From the NCBI GenBank assembly GCA_028279155.1, contig JANQST010000443.1, forward strand, positions 1 to 5,417: 5,417 nucleotides of DNA. Direction: 5' to 3'. The translations under genes were made by a program, and so were the position numbers. Positions 1 to 5,417 of the stretch are shown here, piece by piece (position 1 is the first letter of the stretch; each line of letters starts with the position of its first letter). This DNA comes from Cyclobacteriaceae bacterium. GTDB taxonomy: Bacteria; Bacteroidota; Bacteroidia; Cytophagales; Cyclobacteriaceae. The notes beneath the pieces were generated by a model. That model had not been told where the DNA came from. It made no database searches and was given only the letters and a program-made list of their open reading frames with translations.

Positions 1-1
1 G

Positions 2-508
2 TTTATCACACTATACAAACCTATTTTCTGGATTTGGATGGCCTGCATAGGGTTTGAGCCGGTAATGATTGGAACGGCGCTAATTATCAATGGAACATAT
101 CAATACTTTTTACATACAAAGCTTCTTGGTCCATTGGGGTGGTTTGGTAAAATTTTCAACAACCCTTATGTGCATGCGGTTCATCATTCAAGCAATGTTG
201 AATACCTAGACAAAAATCATGGTGGCATATTGCTGATTTGGGACCATTTGTTTGGTACCTGGCAAAACATCATTAAAGGAGTGGCTCCTCAGTATGGTAT
301 TCTAAAGAATCCGGAGACATACAATCCAATTAAGTTAAACACCCATGTGTTTGAAGATATTTTCCATGACCTTAAGAAGGCTAAAAACTTCAAAGAGGTA
401 TTCATGTACATCTTCGGCCCTCCGGGATGGAGCCCGGATAACTCAACACTTACTGTGAAACAAATTCAAGCTGGAGTTGAGCCATCAGAACAGACGAAAG
501 CGGCTTAA
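2..508 (+). CDS. Fatty acid hydroxylase / sterol desaturase family protein, AGMO-like (C-terminal part, 5' end outside window)
   Basis: The open frame runs in from the left edge, so this is the last 168 codons; the ATG at 38 is internal, since the frame continues upstream (FITLYKPIFWIW). Family members are integral membrane di-iron oxygenases that use histidine clusters to hydroxylate or desaturate lipids. Visible here are a late histidine (His codon at 113-115, in QYFLHTK), the HAVHH cluster (173-187), and the adjoining block YLDKNHGG...IWDHLFGTW. This block resembles the HxVHHxxNxxxIDKNxGGxLIIWDRLFGTF signature of alkylglycerol monooxygenase-like proteins. The tail, with YGI..P.TYNP and then FGPPGWSPD, is also typical of that branch. 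The earlier HxxxxH and HxxHH clusters must lie outside the window. A hydrophobic stretch before the cluster (about 41-105) is probably a membrane segment. The substrate cannot be read from the sequence; an ether lipid, sterol-like lipid or fatty acid are all possible. Family assignment is firm, the AGMO-like placement is by eye. Confidence 0.9.
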   Translation, partial: FITLYKPIFWIWMACIGFEPVMIGTALIINGTYQYFLHTKLLGPLGWFGKIFNNPYVHAVHHSSNVEYLDKNHGGILLIWDHLFGTWQNIIKGVAPQYGILKNPETYNPIKLNTHVFEDIFHDLKKAKNFKEVFMYIFGPPGWSPDNSTLTVKQIQAGVEPSEQTKAA

Positions 509-518
509 AATTTCTTTT

Positions 519-1574
519 TTATTTTGTTGCACCGTTTTCAACCAGGAAGTCAACGACCTCATTGTGGCCATTTTTTCTCGCCATACTTAAAGGGGATCTC
601 AATTCTCCTCTGTAGCGAGTAGATTTATTGATGTCCGCATCGTTGTTGAGTAACAATTTGACTGCATCCAAATGCCCGCTGCCTGCTGCCTGAATCAACG
701 GAGTTTCATCGCTTTCAACCAATGCGTTTACATCTGCACCATTCTCCAGTAAGAAGCGCATAATATCAATGTGTCCACGTCTGGAAGCAACAATGAGTGG
801 ATTACCATCACCTTTTACTCCGAGGTTGACATCAGCACCTAAGCTTACCAAGTGTTCAACTTTGTCTAGATTACCTTGCCTTGAAGCCATAATCAACGGA
901 GTTCCATCACCTCGGGTCACTTTGTTGACATCACCTTTATTTAAGAGCAACAAATGCATCAAATCGGAGTTACTGGATTTGCTTGCGTAAATCATTGGGC
1001 TATCATCACCAGGAGATGCCAGGTTAGGATCAGCACCGTTATCAAGCAATAGTTTTACAACCTCCAGTTTATTTTTTCTGACTGCATGGATCAAGGGGGT
1101 CCCGTCTCCAATTGAGACTGCATTTACTTTGGCTCCCCGATCAAGTAGATAACTCACCATCTCCAGGTTTCCAGTGCCGGACGCCCAAAGCAAAGCGGTT
1201 CCATCACCCTGGATGTTGGAATTCACATTAGCTCCATTCTCAATCAGAAGCTTCATGAATTCAAAATTATTCTTCCTTGCGGAAGTGATAAGGGGAGTAG
1301 CATCATCGCTTGCTCGATGATCTACTTTTGCCCCGGCTTTAATCAAAATTTTGCCAATGGTGATATTTCCATTTTTTGCTGCTTGATTCAAAGCTGTCCG
1401 TGGGTCTGATTTCCCAAAAATGCAATCAGGATCGACTCCTTCCGCCAATAGTTCTTTGACTTTGTCTACATCGTCAGATCGAACGGCTTGCAGTAGTTTT
1501 TCACAATCTTGTGAATGTGCAAATTGAATCGTCAGTATCGTTGTGAATAGTAGTGTTAAATAGCGCATAGTCAT
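519..1574 (-). CDS. Exported ankyrin-repeat protein, ten repeats
   Basis: With the start at 1574 the product is 351 residues. The N-terminus reads MTMRYLTLLFTTILTIQFAHS followed by QDC, a short type I signal peptide with likely cleavage after AHS; there is no good lipobox, so it is probably periplasmic or secreted. The rest is ankyrin repeats: about 24-59, 60-92, 93-125, 126-158, 159-191, 192-224, 225-257, 258-290, 291-326 and 327-351. Repeats 2 to 8 are exactly 33 residues and follow a GDGTPLIxAxRxGxLxxVxxLLxxGADVN pattern, with Ile where the usual ankyrin motif TPLH has His. Repeat 6 (LLLLNKGDVN) and repeat 9 (NNDADIN) are degenerate at the GAD turn, and repeat 9 has a three-residue insertion. 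There is no enzymatic domain, so it is presumably a protein-binding scaffold with an unknown partner. Start choice: the frame is open to an ATG at 1640 (373 residues), but that puts 24 residues ahead of the signal; ATGs at 1574 and 1568 both place the signal at the N-terminus. No Shine-Dalgarno sequence supports any of the three. It converges on the hydroxylase gene, only 10 bases away. Confidence 0.88.
   Translation of the reverse strand: MTMRYLTLLFTTILTIQFAHSQDCEKLLQAVRSDDVDKVKELLAEGVDPDCIFGKSDPRTALNQAAKNGNITIGKILIKAGAKVDHRASDDATPLITSARKNNFEFMKLLIENGANVNSNIQGDGTALLWASGTGNLEMVSYLLDRGAKVNAVSIGDGTPLIHAVRKNKLEVVKLLLDNGADPNLASPGDDSPMIYASKSSNSDLMHLLLLNKGDVNKVTRGDGTPLIMASRQGNLDKVEHLVSLGADVNLGVKGDGNPLIVASRRGHIDIMRFLLENGADVNALVESDETPLIQAAGSGHLDAVKLLLNNDADINKSTRYRGELRSPLSMARKNGHNEVVDFLVENGATK
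522..1505 (-). repeat. Coding tandem array of 99-bp ankyrin units
   Basis: The ankyrin repeats show at DNA level as a diverged 99-bp period. Versions of the plus-strand string CCATCACC, which encodes the GDG turn in reverse complement, sit in register near 805, 904, 1003, 1102 (as CCGTCTCC) and 1201, that is exactly 99 bases apart. The units are well diverged, so this is an old protein-level duplication and not a recent satellite expansion. The exact spacing is broken at the first and ninth units, where three residues are inserted. Confidence 0.8.
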
Positions 1575-1669
1575 AGTGTTTTGAAGGTTGACTACTAAAT
1601 GTTTTAATCCAAAGAGCGCTGTTCTCATTGAAAGTTGCATTTAAAGATAAAAAAATGAGACTTGATTTT

Positions 1670-2560
1670 TTAGCTTGCTTCTGGCTGAGATTTAATGTGT
1701 ACATCTCGTTGTGGGAATGGGATTTCCACACCTTTTTCTTTGAACTTCTCAAAAATGGAGAAATAAAGCTCTGATTTTAGGATTCGCGGTTTATCCGTAT
1801 GAGATGATGTCCAAATAGCTAAAGTGAAATTCAAAGAGCTGTCTGCAAATTCATCAAAGAAAACATGTGGGGTTGGACTTTTCAGAACATGCGGGTTTTC
1901 ATCCGCAACATCCATCAATATTTCTCTTACCAAAACCGGATCTTCGTTATAGCTCACACCAACTGGAATATCGAATCGGATGTTCCTGTCATTATGGCTC
2001 CAGTTGATTACTCTGGAAGAAATGAATTCGGAATTAGGAACGATGATTGAAATATTCTCATTGGTCAGTATGGTTGTTGCTCTCACCGAGATATTAATAA
2101 CATCACCCTCGATATCTCCTACAACGATTCGATCGCCAACTTTTATCGGTTTTTCAAACAGAATAATGATCCCGGAAATGAAATTGTCAGTTATGTTTTG
2201 GAGTCCAAATCCAATACCAACACCCAAAGCTCCGGCAAGTAGACTCAAAGAGCTCAGGTCGATTCCAGCTCCTTGAATGATAACTATACCTCCAATAAAA
2301 AGAAAGCTGAACCTGGCAATCATGCCAATAGAATTCCTGGCCCCAAGCTCGAAACTTGCCTTTACCAGTACTTTGTTGACTAGAAAATTTCGAAATCGCT
2401 TTGAGAGGTAGGAGAGGAGTATAAATGCAATGAGGAAGTAAAGAATGGTTCCCAGTGAGATCTCACTTTGACCCAGTTTGAAAAGCGTGGTAGTGAAGAC
2501 GTCACCCACACTTTTTAGAAAATCAAGAATGCTAAGCCAAATGGTTCGAAGTGTTTCCAT
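1670..2560 (-). CDS. MscS-family small-conductance mechanosensitive ion channel
   Basis: The 296-residue product is about the size of E. coli MscS (286). It should form an inner-membrane homoheptamer that opens under membrane tension and releases solutes on osmotic downshock. Predicted membrane segments lie at about 35-53, 78-100 and 104-135. The third is the Gly/Ala-rich pore helix, with LAGALGVGIGFGLQNITDNF at 108-127 and then GIIILFEKPIKVGDRI. The beta domain follows (about 136-188: GDIEGDVINISVRATTI, then NSEFISSRVINWS). The alpha/beta cytoplasmic domain runs from about 194 and ends in the family-typical EIPFPQRDVHI (279-289). Aligned by eye to E. coli MscS, the pore-seal leucines 105 and 109 are Val114 and Phe118, and hinge Gly113 is Asn122; this GIGFGLQN form is common in other MscS branches. 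The start at 2560 gives a short amphipathic N-terminus; the nearest AGGA is 12 bases upstream, too far for a normal ribosome site. It lies 57 bases downstream of the permease gene. Several paralogues per genome are usual, so no symbol is given. Confidence 0.95.
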   Translation of the reverse strand: METLRTIWLSILDFLKSVGDVFTTTLFKLGQSEISLGTILYFLIAFILLSYLSKRFRNFLVNKVLVKASFELGARNSIGMIARFSFLFIGGIVIIQGAGIDLSSLSLLAGALGVGIGFGLQNITDNFISGIIILFEKPIKVGDRIVVGDIEGDVINISVRATTILTNENISIIVPNSEFISSRVINWSHNDRNIRFDIPVGVSYNEDPVLVREILMDVADENPHVLKSPTPHVFFDEFADSSLNFTLAIWTSSHTDKPRILKSELYFSIFEKFKEKGVEIPFPQRDVHIKSQPEAS

Positions 2561-2607
2561 AAAAAGGATGATTCCTAAAACTAATGAAAGAAAATAGAAA
2601 TCATCCT
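2561..2607 (-). terminator. Candidate hairpin with U-run between permease and mscS genes
   Basis: On the minus strand, AGGATGATT (2607-2599) is perfectly complementary to AATCATCCT (2573-2565), with a 25-base AT-rich loop. The second arm runs directly into TTTT (2564-2561) and then the mscS ATG. A stem followed by a run of U is the form of a rho-independent terminator for the permease transcript. The stem has only four G-C pairs and the loop is long, so it would be weak. It could instead act as an attenuator or a structure limiting mscS translation. A competing pairing also exists: CCTAA (2613-2609) with TTAGG (2578-2574). The complementarity is seen directly; the function is inferred. Confidence 0.4.
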
Positions 2608-2617
2608 ATTAGGTAAA

Positions 2618-5227
2618 TCACTCCTCTTTAAGGGCATTTGATGGATTGGCCATAGCAGCTTTATAAGACTTCATGCTGACGACCATCCAGGTCAACACCA
2701 GGATGATTAGTACAGGTAGGGCAAGCAGATACCATGAAAGCTCAATTCGATAGCTGTAGTCTTGCAACCAGTTTTCAAGCCAATAGAATGCAACGGCGAT
2801 TCCTACCACCCCTCCAATCAAAACAAGACGAGTGAAATCTTTTATCATCATTTGAAGCAAGGAGGTAACGGATGCTCCTAGAACCTTTCTTACGGCGATT
2901 TCTTTAAATCTTTTTTGCAGAACAAAAGTCGTTAATGCAAATAAACCAAGGAAGGCAATGAAAATGGCAAGCAGAGAGAACGTGGTAAAAACCTGTCCGA
3001 ATTTACGTTCAGCCTCATATTGTCGTTGAAATGATTCATTGAGAAATGTAGCATCGAATGGATAGTCAGGAACATGTTGACTCCACAATTCTTCAATTTC
3101 CTGGACAGTTTTTAAAACATCAGGACTATTGACCTTGGCAAGAATGTAACGCTGATGCCACATACCGACTTCACTATTCTTATGACCATATCTGAGAATC
3201 ATCGGTCTGATTTCTCGTTTCAGAGACGCGTAATTGAAGTCCTTCATAACTCCGATTACGGTAAATTCTATCTGGCGAGCGAGTTTTTTTCCTAGTGGTT
3301 CCGTCCAACCCAATTCTTTAGCAAGTGCTTCGTTAATGACTACTGCAGCGGTGTCTGTGGCACGTCCTTCTTCAAAGAAACGACCTTGTACCATTTCAAT
3401 GTCAAGAACTTTTTCATAGCCCGGAACCACGAAAGAGTTCAGTGGAGCTGTTCTTCTATTGTCTTCAGCTGGTATTTGATAGGTCCAGTCACCGAATCCA
3501 TGGAATGGAACTCCATTGGCTTTTGATACTAGCTGAACATCTGATCTTTGTTCCAGTTGAGTTTTGAACAAATCATATTTAGTTTCAAGTTGACGTCCAT
3601 TGTATATCACAAGGGTCTGATCAATATTTACTCCAAGGTTTTGAGACAGCATGAACTGTACTTGCTGGTAGATGACCAAAGTTGCTGCAACAAGGAAAAT
3701 GGAAATTGCGAACTGAAAAGCTACCAATCCACTTCTAAGCCCCTTTTTGCCTGCTTGCTGCATATGACCTCTTAGCGCTTTTAATGGAGAAAAGGAAGAG
3801 ATGATGTAGGCTGGATAGGCACCTGCAAAAAGACCAACAATGATTAAAAGTGCTATGATTGAAGCTACACTTGTGGCTGAAAACAAGTCGCTGTAATCAA
3901 AGATTCTACCTGTAAGCTCATTGAAATATGGCAATGAAGCTCCTCCGATAGCCAATGCAAAAAGGATGGCAAGGAAGGTAATAAGTAGTGATTCTGTGAG
4001 AAATTGTGAGATGATATTTTTTCTATAGGAGCCAAGTGCTTTACGAATTCCGACTTCTTTAGATCGAATGGCGGAACGAGCTGTAGACATGTTGATATAG
4101 TTCACACAAGCAATCAAAAGGATGAATAGTGCAATTGAAGTGAAGACAATCACATTTTTATAATCGCCTCTTGGTCCCATTGAGAACCAGGATTCGTATA
4201 AGTGAATTCTTTTTACTGGGTGCAAAGTGAACCCATAGTATCGATCGGGATAATCCGCGACGAATTCTTCAAAAGAAGCATGACCACTAAACTTTATGAT
4301 TTCTTGTCCCACATACTTGGTATACAGTTCTTGCAATTGCTCTGTAACTTCTTCTGGCGATACACCTTCCTTGATCTTGGCATATGTCCAGTGATTATTC
4401 CCGGTCCAATTGTAGGTGTCATTTGGATCATTTGGGTTTGCCATCAAAAATTTGAATGGGAAGTGGGTGTTTTTGGGTGGATCGGCAACAACTGCTGTAA
4501 TCTTTACGGATTCACCATCTAATTCTATCACTTGACCAACCGCAGGCTGATCAGGAAAGAATTTTTGAGCAATTGATTCAGTCAGCACGAGGTTATCTGG
4601 CTCTGCCAAAGCTGATTCTGAATCTCCCGCAATGAATTCCATCTCAAAAACCTTGAAAACTTCACTGTCAGCCCAGCATCCTCCATCTTGGATGATGTTA
4701 GCATTGTCTATTAGAAAATTTCCATCACCAAGTCCATTGAGCTTAGTTGCAGCCTCAATTTGTGGATAATCTTTGATCATTGTTGATGCCAGAAGTGCTG
4801 GAGTAAATCTTCCTCGTTCACCATTGGCTACCCGATACATTCGATCGACATCCTGATAAAAGTTGTCATAGCTTCTCTCATGGGCGATGTACATAAAAAT
4901 CAGGAGACAGGAGGCAAGCCCTATGGCCAAACCAACAATATTGATTGCTGCATAAGATTTTTGCTTCAACAGTGTCCTGACAGCAATTTTTAAGTAGTTT
5001 TTGATCATTGCAAGTGTTGTTAATTGTTCAAAATCATCAAGTCCTTTTAAGTATCGCAGGCGGAAAAATTTGATTGCGTTCCATCCAAAACTCCACCTGG
5101 CTTTTCGGATTGATTCTTCCCGATGGAATATTTCGAGTAAGTCTCCTTCTATCTGCTCGAGATATCTCTCTTTGCAGAAAAATTGTAACATACTTAGTGC
5201 CCAGCTCGGAGGATCTTTTCTTTTCAT
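2618..5227 (-). CDS. ABC transporter permease, MacB/FtsX type, with N-terminal permease prefix domain 2
   Basis: This 869-residue inner-membrane protein has a soluble N-terminal prefix domain (about 5-75: PPSWAL..LQFFCKE.YLEQIEGDLLEIF, then KARW.FGWNAIKFFR). Two tandem MacB/FtsX halves follow. Predicted membrane helices are at about 94-116, 358-379, 408-430, 453-475, 499-521, 745-770, 799-818 and 832-851. Large extracytoplasmic domains lie at about 117-357 and 522-744. The duplication shows in paired cytoplasmic motifs, SKEVGIRKALGS (389-400) with FKEIAVRKVLGA (774-785), and in the half ends SPLKALRG (480-487) with NPSNALKE (861-868). MacB-type permeases do not form a classical channel; they couple ATP hydrolysis by a separate ATPase to movements of the periplasmic domains, for export or signalling. 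There is no Walker A or Walker B here and no ATPase gene in view, so the partner must be encoded elsewhere. The start is fixed by the ATGA overlap with the upstream padR stop and by a TAGGA five bases before the ATG. The substrate is unknown. Architecture is certain, physiological role open. Confidence 0.95.
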   Translation of the reverse strand: MKRKDPPSWALSMLQFFCKERYLEQIEGDLLEIFHREESIRKARWSFGWNAIKFFRLRYLKGLDDFEQLTTLAMIKNYLKIAVRTLLKQKSYAAINIVGLAIGLASCLLIFMYIAHERSYDNFYQDVDRMYRVANGERGRFTPALLASTMIKDYPQIEAATKLNGLGDGNFLIDNANIIQDGGCWADSEVFKVFEMEFIAGDSESALAEPDNLVLTESIAQKFFPDQPAVGQVIELDGESVKITAVVADPPKNTHFPFKFLMANPNDPNDTYNWTGNNHWTYAKIKEGVSPEEVTEQLQELYTKYVGQEIIKFSGHASFEEFVADYPDRYYGFTLHPVKRIHLYESWFSMGPRGDYKNVIVFTSIALFILLIACVNYINMSTARSAIRSKEVGIRKALGSYRKNIISQFLTESLLITFLAILFALAIGGASLPYFNELTGRIFDYSDLFSATSVASIIALLIIVGLFAGAYPAYIISSFSPLKALRGHMQQAGKKGLRSGLVAFQFAISIFLVAATLVIYQQVQFMLSQNLGVNIDQTLVIYNGRQLETKYDLFKTQLEQRSDVQLVSKANGVPFHGFGDWTYQIPAEDNRRTAPLNSFVVPGYEKVLDIEMVQGRFFEEGRATDTAAVVINEALAKELGWTEPLGKKLARQIEFTVIGVMKDFNYASLKREIRPMILRYGHKNSEVGMWHQRYILAKVNSPDVLKTVQEIEELWSQHVPDYPFDATFLNESFQRQYEAERKFGQVFTTFSLLAIFIAFLGLFALTTFVLQKRFKEIAVRKVLGASVTSLLQMMIKDFTRLVLIGGVVGIAVAFYWLENWLQDYSYRIELSWYLLALPVLIILVLTWMVVSMKSYKAAMANPSNALKEE

Positions 5228-5417
5228 TGAAATCCTAAGACCGTTTTAGGGATTTTGCTGTAGAGTTCGTTTCGTGTTTGATGAACGTATTCGATTGCTT
5301 TAGATCCTGCAGTTGTCACCTTGAAAATTCGTTTTCGCCTACCCCCACGTTCTGAACTTGCACCGCCCATATAGGACGTTACAAAGTCTTTTTTCTCGAG
5401 ACGATCAAGCACAGTAT
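5224..5417 (-). CDS. PadR-family transcriptional regulator (C-terminal part, 5' end outside window)
   Basis: The last 63 complete codons are visible, reading TVLDRLEKKDF, then SERGGRRKRIFKVT, then TAGSKAIEY, and ending PKTVLGFQ. The VLDRLEKK segment is the end of the recognition-helix region of the PadR winged helix, the basic RGGRRKR stretch is the beta-hairpin wing, and the following helix is the start of the dimerisation arm. The short tail is typical of the small PadR proteins (about 110 residues) that accompany prefix-domain permeases in Bacteroidota. The frame continues to the right edge, and the GTG at 5412 is an internal valine codon, not the start. The TGA stop overlaps the permease ATG by four bases, so the two are translationally coupled and PadR most likely represses its own operon. 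Its promoter and operator would lie to the right of the window. The effector is unknown. Confidence 0.88.
   Translation of the reverse strand, partial: TVLDRLEKKDFVTSYMGGASSERGGRRKRIFKVTTAGSKAIEYVHQTRNELYSKIPKTVLGFQ
5233..5237 (-). promoter_or_regulatory. Ribosome binding site for the permease, inside the end of padR
   Basis: The minus strand reads TAGGA followed by TTTCA and the permease ATG, a five-base spacing. It lies within the last codons of padR. Together with the ATGA stop/start overlap it supports translational coupling and settles the permease start. It is the only convincing Shine-Dalgarno-like site I see in the window. Confidence 0.6.

Noticed and set aside
769..990. Plus-strand 73-residue open frame with apparent internal repeats
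   Set aside because: Its repeated segments (LPSPFTPRLTSAP-like) are the antisense reading of the 99-bp ankyrin units, so the periodicity is borrowed from the real gene.
597..1397. 99-bp periodicity considered as a CRISPR or non-coding tandem array
   Set aside because: The units are diverged, contiguous without spacers, and translate in one frame to standard ankyrin repeats.
1641..1669. A-rich/T-rich stretch after mscS considered as a terminator
   Set aside because: The only pairing is an A-U stem (AAAAAAT with ATTTTTT) with no G-C pairs, too weak to call.
1575..1670. Bacteroidota-type promoter (TTTG and TAnnTTTG) ahead of the ankyrin gene
   Set aside because: TATCTTTA on the minus strand is one base off the -7 element and a TTTG occurs elsewhere in the gap, but no pair has the right order and spacing.
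1501..1752. Minus-strand 83-residue open frame across the mscS end and ankyrin start
   Set aside because: It lies out of frame over the 3' end of mscS and the signal peptide region, is rich in Lys/Ser/Asn with no domain, and looks like a chance frame.
1865..2276. Two plus-strand frames opposite mscS
   Set aside because: They are antisense to conserved MscS domain sequence, with no independent support.
3234..5249. Several plus-strand frames of 61 to 106 residues opposite the permease gene
   Set aside because: All are fully antisense to a well-supported 869-residue protein and have no recognisable domain or ribosome site.

Overview
The window looks like a chromosomal segment from a member of the Bacteroidota, probably a marine Cytophagales-type or Flavobacteriia-type organism. 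This rests on protein style, not on any database search. The large permease has the N-terminal 'permease prefix domain 2' architecture with a PadR regulator directly upstream, which is common in that phylum. Base composition is moderately AT-rich, and most starts lack a clear Shine-Dalgarno sequence. All five genes are ordinary chromosomal genes. I see no tRNA, rRNA, CRISPR array, insertion sequence, attachment site or phage gene, and no gene-free stretch longer than about 100 bases.

Layout from left to right: (1) the 3' end of a plus-strand gene for a membrane di-iron fatty acid hydroxylase / sterol desaturase-family protein, most like the alkylglycerol monooxygenase (AGMO) branch, ending at 508. 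(2) Ten bases further on, a converging minus-strand gene for an exported protein made almost wholly of ten ankyrin repeats. (3) Upstream of that on the minus strand, a small MscS-type mechanosensitive channel (1670-2560). (4) Then an 869-residue MacB/FtsX-type ABC transporter permease (2618-5227). (5) At the right edge, the 3' end of a PadR-family regulator whose stop overlaps the permease start by 4 bases (ATGA).

The four minus-strand genes read in the same direction: padR, permease, mscS, ankyrin. The padR-permease pair is clearly one translationally coupled unit and is probably self-regulated by PadR. The 57-base gap between permease and mscS holds a 9-bp inverted repeat followed by a U-run that ends exactly at the mscS start codon. 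It may be a terminator or attenuator separating the pair from the downstream genes. mscS and the ankyrin gene are separated by roughly 30 to 100 bases depending on the ankyrin start, and may or may not be co-transcribed. All the products except PadR are membrane or exported proteins, so the region concerns the cell envelope (lipid modification, turgor release, export), but the sequence does not show that they form one system. I found no convincing undescribed system. The most useful points to follow are the permease-mscS hairpin, the start and export of the ankyrin protein, and the absence of an ABC ATPase in view.
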